Notes: generated by a model from the letters alone, not told the origin. DNA of 64,000 bases from Clostridium cylindrosporum DSM 605 (GCF_001047375.1 NZ_LFVU01000003.1:97075-161074); one strand, 5' to 3'; shown: positions 7,154 through 17,439, counted from the first letter of the stretch. A program made the numbers and translations.

Positions 7154-7236
7154 GTAATATATTTAATTAGATTTTGTTATGTTATTTTAGGAAGCCTATT
7201 TTTCTAAACCATTGTCTTATCAAGGTTTTATGAATA

Positions 7237-7256
7237 TATATTATATTCCAAGTTAA
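7237..7256 (+). repeat. Right copy of 20-bp direct repeat at the 3' end of polC
   Basis: TATATTATATTCCAAGTTAA includes the polC stop codon (minus strand, 7253-7255) and matches 2407-2426 with one mismatch. Integrases often target gene 3' ends, which supports reading this as an att core, but the sequence is AT-rich. Confidence 0.35.
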
Positions 7257-10200
7257 AACAATGTAAGCTGACTTGTATCAGGCATTCCATTTAAACAGCC
7301 ATGTTGACTCATAATCTCGATTACTGTTTTTGATATCTTAGTTCTAAGTCTTAAATCTTCCTTTGAAATAAATTCTCCATTTTTTCTTGCTTCAACTATA
7401 CTTTTAGCAGCTGTTTCACCAACACCTTGAAGTGCTCTAAAAGGAGGGAGAATTCCTTTATCTGTAACTTTGAATCTAATACTATCAGACTCGTAAAGGT
7501 CTACAGGGAGCATAGTAATTCCTCTAGCAAACATTTCATTTGCTACCTCTAGTACTGTTAAAAACCCTTTTTCTTTTGTAGTTAAGGTATTTCCCTTAGC
7601 CTCTATTTCTTTAATACTTGATACTACAGCTAGTTGTCCCTTAGACACAATACTTGCATCAAAATCTTCAAGACCTCTAACACTAAAATAAGTTGCATAG
7701 TAAGCCTCAGGGTAATAAACTTTAAAGTATGCAATTCTAATTGCCATCATAACATAGGCTACAGCATGACCCTTTGGGAACATATACTTAATTGTATTGC
7801 AAGAGTCTATATACCACTGAGGAACATTATTCTCCTTCATTTCCTCAATATCACCATCACGAAGACCTTTTCCTTTTCTTACTCTTTCCATTATCGTAAA
7901 GGCGTTTTTAGGCTTTACTCCCATAAGGATTAGATAGTTCATAATATCGTCTCTTGTACAAATAACTTCTTTCAGTGTAGCATATCCATCCTTAATAAGA
8001 TCTTGAGCATTATTAAGCCAAACATCTGTTCCATGTGATAGACCTGATATACGCACAAGTTCTGCAAAGGTATGTGGCTGGGTATCTACAAGCATTTGCC
8101 TAACAAACTTAGTTCCAAACTCAGGAAGACCTAAAGTTCCAACTTCACACTTAAAGTATTCTTTATTTACATTTAGGATGTCTGTTGAGGTAAATAGGCT
8201 TAATACTTTTTCGTCTCCAAGTGGAATTTTTGTAGGGTCAAGTCCTGTTAAATCCTGGAGCATTCTAATTACTGTAGGATCGTCATGACCTAGTATATCA
8301 AGTTTTAAAAGTCTACCACTTATAGAGTGATAGTCAAAATGAGTAGTTATTATTTCAGAGTTTACATCATCAGCAGGTCTTTGAATAGGACAAAACTGAT
8401 AAATATCATTATCTCGAGGTACAACCATTACTCCACCAGGATGCTGACCAGATGTTCTTTTTACTCCTGTGCACCCCTTAACTAGTCTTTCCACTTCAGC
8501 CATTGTTGACTTAACATTTCTCTCATCAAGATAATTCTTTACATATCCGAATGCAGTTTTCTCTGCTATGGTTCCAATTGTTCCTGCTCTAAACACATAA
8601 CCTTCACCAAATAATTCTTCAGTATACTTATGTGCATTAGGTTGATACTCACCTGAAAAGTTAAGGTCAATATCAGGCTCCTTATCCCCTTCAAATCCAA
8701 GGAAAACCTCAAATGGTATATCAAATCCATCTTTAATAAGATTCTCATTGCATTTTGGGCATGATTTATCCTTAAGGTCTGCACCGGACCCTATACTACC
8801 ATCGGTAAAGAATTCAGAGTACTTACACTTAGGACATACATAATGTGGAGGAAGAGGGTTAACCTCTGTTATTTCAGTCATAGTTGCAACAAATGATGAA
8901 CCAACAGATCCTCTAGAACCTACAAGATATCCATCATCTAATGACTTTTTTACTATTTTATGTGAAATAAGATACAGTACAGCATATCCATTGCTGATAA
9001 TAGAGTTTAGCTCCTTATCAAGCCTTTTTTGAACTATTTCAGGAAGTGGGTCGCCGTATATACTATATGCACGTGACATTGTCATGTTTCTAATTTCATC
9101 ATCTGCACCATCTATTTTAGGGGGGAAGGTCCCATCTGGTATTGGCTTTATAACCTCAACCATATCCGCTATTTCATTAGGTGCTTTTATTACAACATCA
9201 TATGACTTACTCTCACCTAAATATCTAAATTCCTCTAGCATTTCATCTGTTGATTTAAAATATAATGGAGGTTGATTATCTGCATCGCTAAATCCCTTAC
9301 CTGCCATTAGTATTCTTCTATAATATTCGTCATGTGGATTAAGGAAATGTACATCTCCAGTTGCTACAACAGGTCTATTATACTTTTCTCCAAGTTCAAC
9401 TATTTTCTTGTTTAAGTCTTTTAAACAACTTCTATTCTTTACAATACCTTTTTCCAAAAGAAATTCATTATTAGCAATAGGTTGTATCTCTAAATAATCA
9501 TAGAACTCTACTAAACTTTTTATATCGGTTTCCGAGGTATTGTTTAGTACTCCCTTAAATATTTGCCCAGCTTCACAAGCTGAACCAATAATAAGTCCTT
9601 CTCTATGTTTTTCAATTAGACTTTTCGGAAGCCTTGGCCTTTTATGGAAGTATTTTAAATGAGAGTCTGAAATTAGTTTATATAAATTATACAGACCCTT
9701 ATAGTTTTTAACTAATATAATTACATGATGAGTTTCAGCTTTATTTATATCAAACTCATTTAAATATAAAGAGTTAATATCTTCAATTGTATTAGCGCCT
9801 TTATCCTTTAAAATTTCAATAAGCTTTATGAATATTTCAGCTGTAGCCTTAGCATCATCAACAGCTCTATGATGATTTTCAAGTTGTACATTAAAATGTT
9901 GCGCTAAAATATTTAACTTGTATTTTTTTATACCTTTAACAAGCCATCTTGAAAGTGTTAAAGTATCTATTATTGTGCTATTGAATTCAAGCGATTCTCT
10001 AGAACATTTTTCTTTTATAAATCCTGTGTCAAATTTAGCGTTGTGGGCAACGACAGGACAATCACCTATAAAGTCCAAAAATCTTGGCATGACTTCTTTT
10101 ATAGTATCCTTGTCCTTTACCATTTCGTTGGTAATTCCAGTAAGATTGGTTATTTCATATGGAATTGGCTTTAAAGGATTTATAAGCGCTGAGAAAGTAT

Positions 10201-11551
10201 CAATAATCTTCATATCCTTTACTTTTACAGCACCGATTTCTGTAATTTCCTCTGAAGATTTATTAAGTCCAGTTGTTTCTATATCAAATACAACAAATTC
10301 ATTATCAAGATTATATTCTCTAGAGTTAATAACAATAGACTCCCCATCGTCAACTAGATAACCTTCAACACCATATATAACCTTAACTCCTGTTTCACCT
10401 GCAGCATCCATAGCCTCAGGAAAGGCTTGAACAACCCCATGGTCTGTAATTGCAATTGCACTATGGCCATATTCCTTTGCCCTTTTTATCAGTGATGATG
10501 CAGAACAAACACCATCCATAGAACTCATTTGAGTATGCGCGTGAAGTTCAACTCGCTTTTCATTTGAATTATCTTTAACTTTCTTCTTTTCTTCTTTAAC
10601 AACATAACTTGCCATGATTATTGTTTCTTTGGCAAATGTATCAAAGGTAACCCTTCCATGTACCGTTACACGTGAAGCTTCTTTTAACTTACTAATAGTT
10701 TCATCAGCAATCTCTGGCTTAAGAAACACTTTAATATTAACTGAACTTGTATAATCAGTAACATTAAACATAAGTAGAATTTTCCCACTTTTAAGTTCTT
10801 TAGTATCTATGCCAAATAGATCTCCAGTTATAGTTACTAAATCTTCCTCATCTAATGAATCTGAAATACTACACTTAAAGTATTCCTTAGGAACTCTACC
10901 ATATATAACATCTGAGCTAGATACTTTATTTGTAGAGGTTATTTTAACGGTTTTAGGCTTTACCTCCTTAGGTATTTCTACAGAGGACACAGTTTCTATT
11001 TTACTATCTTCCTTAGCTTTAAATTCCTCATAGTTAAAGGCTTTATCAATAGTTTTAAATTCAACTAATAAGTTTTCATTATAAATTGAATTAATATGTG
11101 TTCTTATTTCTTTATCTATAGATTTATCCTTAAGAACCTTTTTTGCAAAATCACTTTCAACTTCAATAATTACTTTATTGTCTTCCAATGTAAATTTAGA
11201 TATTTGCAAAAAGCAAAGAATTGTAGGGCTTGATCTAAAGATATTAAAAATAAAGTTTTTAAATTTATCACTATCTTCTAAGATATCTGAAAGCTTTGGA
11301 ATATCCTGTGAGTTTTTTTCTATAAATAATTGTACACTTCCATTAATAGATAAGGATTCTTTAATTAGATGTTTTATTTTTTCTAATATATCCTCCTTAA
11401 CATCACAAAGAGTGGAAAGAACAATATTCCACTCTTTGTTTGATTTACTTACATATACTTTTTTTAAATAAGTTTTATCTAATATTTCTTTAAAGGAAGT
11501 ATCAACTACATCATTGTTTAAGTTAAGTATACTATTTAAAGTTTTCTCCAC
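7253..11551 (-). CDS. polC: DNA polymerase III alpha subunit, Gram-positive PolC type
   Basis: This 1432-residue replicative polymerase has the full PolC layout: N-terminal domain, OB fold (about 225-320), PHP domain beginning HAHTQMS (about 337) and interrupted by a DnaQ-like 3'-5' exonuclease (FDIETTG at about 422). The polymerase palm carries PDIDLNFSGE (about 957), and a Cys-rich zinc motif (CPKC...CPKC) lies just before it. Length is normal. It is the last gene of the uppS-cdsA-dxr-rseP-ispG-polC cluster, 29 bases after ispG. Its stop codon overlaps the putative att repeat. Confidence 0.98.
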   Translation of the reverse strand: MEKTLNSILNLNNDVVDTSFKEILDKTYLKKVYVSKSNKEWNIVLSTLCDVKEDILEKIKHLIKESLSINGSVQLFIEKNSQDIPKLSDILEDSDKFKNFIFNIFRSSPTILCFLQISKFTLEDNKVIIEVESDFAKKVLKDKSIDKEIRTHINSIYNENLLVEFKTIDKAFNYEEFKAKEDSKIETVSSVEIPKEVKPKTVKITSTNKVSSSDVIYGRVPKEYFKCSISDSLDEEDLVTITGDLFGIDTKELKSGKILLMFNVTDYTSSVNIKVFLKPEIADETISKLKEASRVTVHGRVTFDTFAKETIIMASYVVKEEKKKVKDNSNEKRVELHAHTQMSSMDGVCSASSLIKRAKEYGHSAIAITDHGVVQAFPEAMDAAGETGVKVIYGVEGYLVDDGESIVINSREYNLDNEFVVFDIETTGLNKSSEEITEIGAVKVKDMKIIDTFSALINPLKPIPYEITNLTGITNEMVKDKDTIKEVMPRFLDFIGDCPVVAHNAKFDTGFIKEKCSRESLEFNSTIIDTLTLSRWLVKGIKKYKLNILAQHFNVQLENHHRAVDDAKATAEIFIKLIEILKDKGANTIEDINSLYLNEFDINKAETHHVIILVKNYKGLYNLYKLISDSHLKYFHKRPRLPKSLIEKHREGLIIGSACEAGQIFKGVLNNTSETDIKSLVEFYDYLEIQPIANNEFLLEKGIVKNRSCLKDLNKKIVELGEKYNRPVVATGDVHFLNPHDEYYRRILMAGKGFSDADNQPPLYFKSTDEMLEEFRYLGESKSYDVVIKAPNEIADMVEVIKPIPDGTFPPKIDGADDEIRNMTMSRAYSIYGDPLPEIVQKRLDKELNSIISNGYAVLYLISHKIVKKSLDDGYLVGSRGSVGSSFVATMTEITEVNPLPPHYVCPKCKYSEFFTDGSIGSGADLKDKSCPKCNENLIKDGFDIPFEVFLGFEGDKEPDIDLNFSGEYQPNAHKYTEELFGEGYVFRAGTIGTIAEKTAFGYVKNYLDERNVKSTMAEVERLVKGCTGVKRTSGQHPGGVMVVPRDNDIYQFCPIQRPADDVNSEIITTHFDYHSISGRLLKLDILGHDDPTVIRMLQDLTGLDPTKIPLGDEKVLSLFTSTDILNVNKEYFKCEVGTLGLPEFGTKFVRQMLVDTQPHTFAELVRISGLSHGTDVWLNNAQDLIKDGYATLKEVICTRDDIMNYLILMGVKPKNAFTIMERVRKGKGLRDGDIEEMKENNVPQWYIDSCNTIKYMFPKGHAVAYVMMAIRIAYFKVYYPEAYYATYFSVRGLEDFDASIVSKGQLAVVSSIKEIEAKGNTLTTKEKGFLTVLEVANEMFARGITMLPVDLYESDSIRFKVTDKGILPPFRALQGVGETAAKSIVEARKNGEFISKEDLRLRTKISKTVIEIMSQHGCLNGMPDTSQLTLF

Positions 11552-11580
11552 TGAACTTCCTCCTATTTAAAAATTTAAAT

Positions 11581-12627
11581 TTAAAGTAGCTTTATTTCTT
11601 CAATGAGAGTATCTAAAAGCTTATCTTCAGGAACCTTTTTTACTATTTCACCTTTTTTAAAAATAAGTCCCTCTCCTATTCCACCTGCAATTCCTATATC
11701 AGCTTCTCTAGCCTCCCCAGGACCATTAACTGCACAACCCATTATAGCAACTTTAATATTTTTGTCTATATCACTTAAAGCTAATTCAGCTTTTTTTGCA
11801 ATGTTTATTAAATCTATTTGAGTTCTACCACAGGTAGGACAGGAAATAATTTCAATTCCACCTTTTCTAAGATTTAAAGCTTTTAATATTTCTATTCCTG
11901 CTCTAATCTCTTCTACAGGATTGTCTGTTAAGGATACCCTTATGGTATCTCCTATTCCCATTGCAAGAAGATGCCCTATTGCAACTGATGACTTTATTGT
12001 TCCAGAAAATATTGTTCCAGCCTCAGTAACTCCAAGGTGAAGAGGATAGTCTGTTTTTTTTGCTAGAAGTTCATAACTTTTAATGTTATCCATTACATTT
12101 GAGGACTTAACTGATATTACGGTATCATAAAATCCATTATCCTCTAAAAGTTCTACATTTCTAAGTGCACTTTCCACTAATCCCTCTGGGGTAGGTCTTC
12201 CGTCTCTTGCTAGAATATCTTTCTCAAGAGATCCTGCATTAACTCCTACTCTTATTGGAATTCCAAAGTACTTAGCTCTACTAACTACCTCTTTAACTTT
12301 TTGAGGACTTCCAATATTTCCTGGATTAATACGAAGTGCATCTATTCCATTTTCCATTGATTTTAAAGCTAATTTGTAATCAAAATGAATATCAGCAACA
12401 AGTGGAATATGGATATTTTTTTTAATTTCACTTATAGCATTTGCAGCATCTAGGTTAGGTACTGCAACCCTTACTATTTCACATCCTGCTTTTTCAAGTT
12501 CTAATATTTGAAGAGTAGTTTTACTTATATCACTAGTATTAGTGTTAGTCATTGATTGAACAGTTATTTTTTCATTTCCACCTATATATATGTTTCCTAC
12601 CCTAACTTTACGAGATGTTCTTCTCAT
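11581..12627 (-). CDS. ispG: 4-hydroxy-3-methylbut-2-enyl diphosphate synthase (IspG/GcpE)
   Basis: The enzyme performs the penultimate step of the MEP isoprenoid pathway using a [4Fe-4S] cluster. The cluster ligands are visible: Cys263 and Cys266 in SCPTCGRTQ, Cys298 in MGCAVNGPGE, and Glu305. The N-terminal TIM barrel begins with SMTNTNTSD. Of three in-frame starts I choose the ATG at 12627, because AGAAGG lies 8 bases upstream; the others fall inside or at the ribosome site. It follows rseP by 12 bases in the same operon, and dxr of the same pathway is two genes upstream. Confidence 0.96.
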   Translation of the reverse strand: MRRTSRKVRVGNIYIGGNEKITVQSMTNTNTSDISKTTLQILELEKAGCEIVRVAVPNLDAANAISEIKKNIHIPLVADIHFDYKLALKSMENGIDALRINPGNIGSPQKVKEVVSRAKYFGIPIRVGVNAGSLEKDILARDGRPTPEGLVESALRNVELLEDNGFYDTVISVKSSNVMDNIKSYELLAKKTDYPLHLGVTEAGTIFSGTIKSSVAIGHLLAMGIGDTIRVSLTDNPVEEIRAGIEILKALNLRKGGIEIISCPTCGRTQIDLINIAKKAELALSDIDKNIKVAIMGCAVNGPGEAREADIGIAGGIGEGLIFKKGEIVKKVPEDKLLDTLIEEIKLL

Positions 12628-12639
12628 GTACATCACCTT

Positions 12640-13659
12640 CTATTTAAAAAATCTTAGAATATCGTTATATGTAACAAAAACAATAAACGCCATTAGAAGT
12701 GCAAAACCAATAAAGTTTAATACTCCTATTTTATTTTGATCAATTTTCTTTCCTGTTAAAGCTTCAATTAGTAATATAATAACCCATCCTCCATCAAGTG
12801 CAGGGAATGGTATTAAGTTTAATACTCCAAGGTTTATACTTAAAAAAGCAACAAAGGATAAAAATGTCCATATGCCTGCTTGTGCTGCTTTACCTGAAAG
12901 GTCAACTATAGCAACTGGTCCACCGAAGGAATCCATAGATGCTCCTCCAGTAACTAAAGTTCCAATAAAGCTAACCATTTGCTTTATTGATGAAAATGTT
13001 TCTGTAAATCCATCCTTAAAAGCCTCTAAAATATTTCCTTTAACTAGTGTTGGAGCCATTCCTATCATATATCTTTTTTCTTTTTCATTATACTTTGGAG
13101 ATAATTTTATTTCCTTTATAGTATTGTTTCTTTCAACTTTTACATTGAAAGGTTTCTCTTTATTTTCTGAAATAAACATGATAACTTCATTCCAAGTTCT
13201 AATTTTTTCATTATTAATTTGAATGATTTTATCGTTAGGTAAAATACCTGCCTCATATGCAGGATAATTTTTGTCTACACTACTAACAATAGGTTTAATT
13301 GATCCTTGATTATAGAAAACAAGTGTAAATATAACTATTGCGGTTATAATGTTAAATGCAGCTCCTGCAACTATTATTAGTAGTCTTTTCCATGGATTTT
13401 GGTTACAAAAAGCACGAGGATCATCGGAACCATCCTCTTCTCCTAACATTTTTACATAACCTCCTATAGGTAAAAGTCTTAAAGTATAGTCTGTTTCCCC
13501 TTTAGTAAATGAGAAAATTTTTGGTCCCATTCCAATTGCAAACTCAAGAACCTTTACTTTAGAAAGTTTAGCTGTAATAAAGTGCCCGAACTCATGTGTT
13601 GCTATTAAAAGACCAAAGACTAGAATAGCCGCTAAAAAAGTTGTCAAAATATCCACCAC
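12640..13659 (-). CDS. rseP: Site-2 intramembrane metalloprotease RseP
   Basis: This 339-residue membrane protease has the zinc motif HEFGH (His22, Glu23, His26) in the first transmembrane helix, a PDZ domain (about 115-185), and the third ligand region PFPALDGGW near residue 290. Homologues (RasP/RseP) cleave anti-sigma factors and signal-peptide remnants within the membrane. The gene lies between dxr and ispG, the usual position next to cdsA and uppS, and starts 7 bases after dxr. Confidence 0.95.
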   Translation of the reverse strand: MVDILTTFLAAILVFGLLIATHEFGHFITAKLSKVKVLEFAIGMGPKIFSFTKGETDYTLRLLPIGGYVKMLGEEDGSDDPRAFCNQNPWKRLLIIVAGAAFNIITAIVIFTLVFYNQGSIKPIVSSVDKNYPAYEAGILPNDKIIQINNEKIRTWNEVIMFISENKEKPFNVKVERNNTIKEIKLSPKYNEKEKRYMIGMAPTLVKGNILEAFKDGFTETFSSIKQMVSFIGTLVTGGASMDSFGGPVAIVDLSGKAAQAGIWTFLSFVAFLSINLGVLNLIPFPALDGGWVIILLIEALTGKKIDQNKIGVLNFIGFALLMAFIVFVTYNDILRFFK

Positions 13660-13666
13660 CTAATAA

Positions 13667-14812
13667 TTATTTAGATAAATTTACGAAATCTCTAGTTTCC
13701 CTTTCAATTAAAAGTATATCATCAACTGTATAATCGTGTTGTGCTTTATGTTTCTCCATTGCCTTTTCAACTAATCTTTGAATTTGTAAAAATGAAATTT
13801 TACCTTCTAAAAAGAGCTTAACCGCTTCCTCATTAGCTGCATTAAATACAGTTGTCATTGTACCACCTTCTCTACCTGCTATATATCCAAGACTTAATCC
13901 CTTAAATACACTAGTATCAGGTTTTTCAAATGTCAAAGATGATAAGCTGTAAAAATCCAGATATGAAGATGAAGTTGTGCTCCTTTCTGGATATTCAAAA
14001 GCATATTGAATAGGATGCTTCATGCTTGGAACTCCCATTTGAGCAATAACAGATGCATCCTTATATTCTACCATTGAATGAATTATGCTTTGTGGATGAA
14101 CCACTACCTGAATATCATCATATGACATATCAAACAAGTAGTGAGCTTCAATTACTTCAAGGGCCTTATTTATTAGTGTAGCAGAATCTATTGTTATCTT
14201 TTGGCCCATACTCCAGTTTGGATGCTTAAGGGCATCTGAAAGTGTAACACTTTCAAGCTCTCTTAAGGTTTTACCCCTAAATGGTCCTCCTGATGCTGTT
14301 AGTATAACTTTATTTACATCACAATGTCTATTTCCTTGTAAACATTGAAAAATAGCACTGTGCTCACTATCAACAGGTATTATCTTAGATGGAGATTTCT
14401 TTAAAAGGTTTTTTATAATCTCTCCACCTACAACCATTGTTTCTTTATTTGCTAGTGCAATATGCTTTCCTTTTTTTATGGCCTCTATTGTTGGTTTTAA
14501 TCCGATCATTCCCATAACTGAAGTTAACACCATGTCTGCTTCTTTAAGTGTTGATACTTCTATTAAACCTTCCACACCGTATAAAATATTAACATTTTCA
14601 TTTTTTAATTTATCTTTTAATATTTTATAACTTTCGTAATTGCTTATAACTATGTATTTAGGTTTGAATTCTTTGTATTGGTCAATTATAACTTCAATAT
14701 TAGAGTTAGCAGATAGTGCAAGAACATTGTAGCTGGACTTTTTCTGTCTTATAACTTCTAGTGCTTGTGTTCCTATAGAACCTGTAGACCCTAGTATAAC
14801 TAAGTTTTTCAT
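13667..14812 (-). CDS. dxr: 1-deoxy-D-xylulose 5-phosphate reductoisomerase
   Basis: This 381-residue enzyme makes 2-C-methyl-D-erythritol 4-phosphate, the committed MEP-pathway step. Visible are the NADPH-binding GSTGSIG at residues 8-14, the metal- and substrate-binding VDSEHSAIFQC (about 147-157), and ASGGPFRG (about 173-180). Its ATG overlaps the stop of the upstream permease gene (ATGA-type overlap), so it is translated from the same transcript as cdsA and uppS. Confidence 0.97.
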   Translation of the reverse strand: MKNLVILGSTGSIGTQALEVIRQKKSSYNVLALSANSNIEVIIDQYKEFKPKYIVISNYESYKILKDKLKNENVNILYGVEGLIEVSTLKEADMVLTSVMGMIGLKPTIEAIKKGKHIALANKETMVVGGEIIKNLLKKSPSKIIPVDSEHSAIFQCLQGNRHCDVNKVILTASGGPFRGKTLRELESVTLSDALKHPNWSMGQKITIDSATLINKALEVIEAHYLFDMSYDDIQVVVHPQSIIHSMVEYKDASVIAQMGVPSMKHPIQYAFEYPERSTTSSSYLDFYSLSSLTFEKPDTSVFKGLSLGYIAGREGGTMTTVFNAANEEAVKLFLEGKISFLQIQRLVEKAMEKHKAQHDYTVDDILLIERETRDFVNLSK

Positions 14813-15801
14813 ATATGTGTAAGGTCCCCTTTCTCTAAGCTCCTATAGATTTCCTTGAACATTATTAGTACAAGTGGTCCCAATAATACTCCCAAACCTC
14901 CAAATAATAGTACTCCACAATATAATGAGAATATAACAAAAATAGGTTTTAAAACAAGATTTCCTTGTAAAAGTTTTATCTCTACAATCTGTCTTAATAC
15001 TATTATTAGAATATATGTAAAAATCAAACCCATTGCTATAAAAATTTGTTTTACTGTTATTAAGTATATTATAATTGGCAAGAAAATTATTAAAGGGCCT
15101 ACTATAGGTAATAAGTCAAGTATACCACAAATTATTCCTATTGATAAAGGGTCTTTAAATCCCAATACCATAAAGGAAATAGTAGTTACTATAACAGTAA
15201 TACTAACTAGTTTAAACTCTATAGATAATAATATGTTAATGTTTACTAAAGACTTTCTTATAGGTCTATATATACTATCTCCTAATAAAAACCTTAAACT
15301 TCTAGACAGATAATCAAGATCAATACTCATAAATACTGCTGCTAAAACTACTATAAAAACATATATGAACCCATTAAATGTTGATATTATAGTAGTTAAT
15401 ATTTTTTCCTTATACTCTATAATTATATTTTTTAATTCTATTAATATTCTTTCATAATTTTCATTTAAAGTATTCAGAATAGGAAAATCTTTATATGAAT
15501 CTATGAGCTTTGGTATACTATCTGTAAATAGTACTAATCTTTCTCCGATATAACTCCAAATATAGGCCCCGAATATAAGAATAAGCATAGAGAAAATAGT
15601 AAATGTAAATATAACAGATAAATTTCTTTTAAATCCCTTTGATATAAAGTACTTTACTATAGGTTCCATTATAAGCACTAGAATCAATGAAAATAGAAAT
15701 GGCCATAAAAAAACAAGACTAATCTTAAGCAGTATTACAATTATAAAAGTAATTACTACAGCCTTAAGTATTGCCTTGTTTTCTTTTATCATAACAATCA
15801 T
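14809..15801 (-). CDS. AI-2E family transporter (YtvI/PerM-like membrane protein)
   Basis: This 330-residue, very hydrophobic protein has seven or eight predicted membrane segments. It carries the family's C-terminal pattern (IIGPLIIFLPIIIYLI-type helix followed by GGLGVLLGPLVLIM). Members export small molecules or ions; substrates include AI-2 in E. coli and Na+ or H+ in others, and none can be assigned here. It overlaps both cdsA and dxr by four bases, an unusual insertion into the otherwise standard uppS-cdsA-dxr order. Confidence 0.85.
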   Translation of the reverse strand: MIVMIKENKAILKAVVITFIIVILLKISLVFLWPFLFSLILVLIMEPIVKYFISKGFKRNLSVIFTFTIFSMLILIFGAYIWSYIGERLVLFTDSIPKLIDSYKDFPILNTLNENYERILIELKNIIIEYKEKILTTIISTFNGFIYVFIVVLAAVFMSIDLDYLSRSLRFLLGDSIYRPIRKSLVNINILLSIEFKLVSITVIVTTISFMVLGFKDPLSIGIICGILDLLPIVGPLIIFLPIIIYLITVKQIFIAMGLIFTYILIIVLRQIVEIKLLQGNLVLKPIFVIFSLYCGVLLFGGLGVLLGPLVLIMFKEIYRSLEKGDLTHI

Positions 15802-16586
15802 CCTATAAAAAATATTATATAATAGTATACTACTGGTGCAGTGAAAAGTATGCTATCAAATCTATCTAAAATTCCACCATGACCTGGCATAATTTTTCCA
15901 TAATCCTTTACACCTGAGTATCTTTTAATAATCGATGCTGAAAGATCTCCTACTTGGGAAATTACCGAAGATACTATCCCTAAAATAATTAGAGTAGTCC
16001 AAGTAAAGTTAATACCTGGATTTAATACTCCCCATAGTACAACTCCAATCACGCTACCGATAATCCCACCAATGGACCCTTCTACAGTTTTCTTAGGACT
16101 AACTATGGGACATAGCTTGTGTTTACCAAATGTTTTTCCTATGTAATAGGCAAATGTATCACAGAAAAATGAAATTAAAAGAACTAGCCATATTAGACTA
16201 GAGCCATATTGGTGTGCTCTAATAGGTATAAGTAGCTCAAAAAAGTTAACAATATAAATATATCCTATTACAGTAACAGCGGAGCTAAGTACATTATACT
16301 TTTGATTAAATATTGGCGTAGCCATTGAAATTAGTGTTATAAAATATATAATTACATCACTATAGCCAGGTTTATTTAAAAATATTAATAAATATGAAAT
16401 AAAAAAGCCTAAAGCCATTATAGGCCAAATTACATTTATCTTAGCAGGTTTATATGCCTTGGTATACTCATAAATTGCTATAGCAGTAATTATTCCTATA
16501 CCTACCTTGAAAACATATCCTCCGCTTACGACAAAAAACACTAATATAGGAAATGCAATTAATGCGCTAATAAGTCTAATATTCAT
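15798..16586 (-). CDS. cdsA: Phosphatidate cytidylyltransferase
   Basis: This 262-residue integral membrane enzyme converts phosphatidic acid and CTP to CDP-diacylglycerol for phospholipid synthesis. The CDP-DAG synthase signature is present: SPKKTVEGSIGG (about 163-174) and KDYGKIMPGHGGILDRFDS near the C-terminus. It follows uppS by 12 bases and overlaps the next gene, so all are one transcript. Confidence 0.96.
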   Translation of the reverse strand: MNIRLISALIAFPILVFFVVSGGYVFKVGIGIITAIAIYEYTKAYKPAKINVIWPIMALGFFISYLLIFLNKPGYSDVIIYFITLISMATPIFNQKYNVLSSAVTVIGYIYIVNFFELLIPIRAHQYGSSLIWLVLLISFFCDTFAYYIGKTFGKHKLCPIVSPKKTVEGSIGGIIGSVIGVVLWGVLNPGINFTWTTLIILGIVSSVISQVGDLSASIIKRYSGVKDYGKIMPGHGGILDRFDSILFTAPVVYYYIIFFIG

Positions 16587-16598
16587 AATATCCCTCTT

Positions 16599-17363
16599 TT
16601 ATTTTTTTATTCCTCCAAACCTTCTATCTCTTTTTTGGAAGTCAATTATTGCATGGTAAAGGTGATTAGAAGTAAAGTCAGGCCAAAATATATTAGAAAA
16701 CCAAAATTCACTATAAGCAGACTGCCAAAGTAAGAAGTTACTTAATCTATATTCACCACTTGGTCTAATTATTATATCAGGATCATCCATATTAGCTGTA
16801 AAAAGTCTTTCAGATACTGTAGATTGATTTATATTCTCTTCATCTAATAATCCATTTTTTACATCTTTTACAATTTGCTTTACAGCTAAAACAATTTCAT
16901 CTCTTCCTCCATAATTTAGAGCAAGATTTAAGCAAAGTCCCGAGTTATCTTTAGTTTTTTCTTTAGCCTTTTTAAGTTCATCTTGACAAATTTCAGGTAA
17001 CATGGAAATGTCACCAATAAAATTAATAATAACATTATTTTTGTTAAGTTCTTCAACCTCTTTTTTAAGATATTCTAATAATAGTTTCATTAAAGCATTT
17101 ACTTCATCCTTTGGTCTTTTCCAATTTTCTGTAGAAAAAGCGTATAGGGTTAGGAATTTCACCCCTATTTTAGATGAAGTCTTAACAATTTCTCTTATAG
17201 TTTCTACTCCAGCTTTATGCCCCAGACTTCTAGGGAGTCCTCTTTTTTTAGCCCATCTACCATTCCCATCCATTATAATAGCAATATGTTTAGGTATATT
17301 ATTCATATCTAAATCGTGGAACTCTATTTTTTTCTTTTTTTTCAAAAAATCTTTAAATATCAT
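16599..17363 (-). CDS. uppS: Undecaprenyl diphosphate synthase
   Basis: This 254-residue cis-prenyltransferase makes the C55 carrier for peptidoglycan synthesis. The catalytic motif [13 protein letters not shown] begins at about residue 30, followed by LGHKAG. The C-terminal region [15 protein letters not shown] and SEFWF (about 200-222) is diagnostic. It starts the membrane-lipid and isoprenoid transcription unit, as a terminator separates it from the frr unit. Confidence 0.96.
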   Translation of the reverse strand: MIFKDFLKKKKKIEFHDLDMNNIPKHIAIIMDGNGRWAKKRGLPRSLGHKAGVETIREIVKTSSKIGVKFLTLYAFSTENWKRPKDEVNALMKLLLEYLKKEVEELNKNNVIINFIGDISMLPEICQDELKKAKEKTKDNSGLCLNLALNYGGRDEIVLAVKQIVKDVKNGLLDEENINQSTVSERLFTANMDDPDIIIRPSGEYRLSNFLLWQSAYSEFWFSNIFWPDFTSNHLYHAIIDFQKRDRRFGGIKK

Positions 17364-17417
17364 AGTAAGTCATTTCCTCCATAAACTTACAGGTTAATTC
17401 CTAAAAATCATAATCAA

Positions 17418-17439
17418 AAACCCCTTAAATAAGGGGTTT
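17418..17439 (-). terminator. Terminator after the pyrH-frr-small ORF unit
   Basis: A 10-bp stem AAACCCCTTA/TAAGGGGTTT is followed by TTGATT on the minus strand. It touches the stop codon of the 63-aa gene and precedes uppS. Confidence 0.8.

Larger units (their letters stand above)
2427..7236. mobile_element. Degraded accessory island between polC and rimP
   Basis: In most clostridia polC is followed directly by rimP. Here about 4.8 kb intervenes, carrying four minus-strand genes (S66 peptidase, coiled-coil protein, small membrane peptide, PD-(D/E)XK protein), long AT-rich gaps, related hairpin repeats, and a plus-strand remnant of a tyrosine-recombinase C-terminus next to the polC end. A 20-bp imperfect direct repeat flanks the block. 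The interpretation as an integrated element is inference from these observations; no intact integrase, relaxase or transposase remains. Confidence 0.5.
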
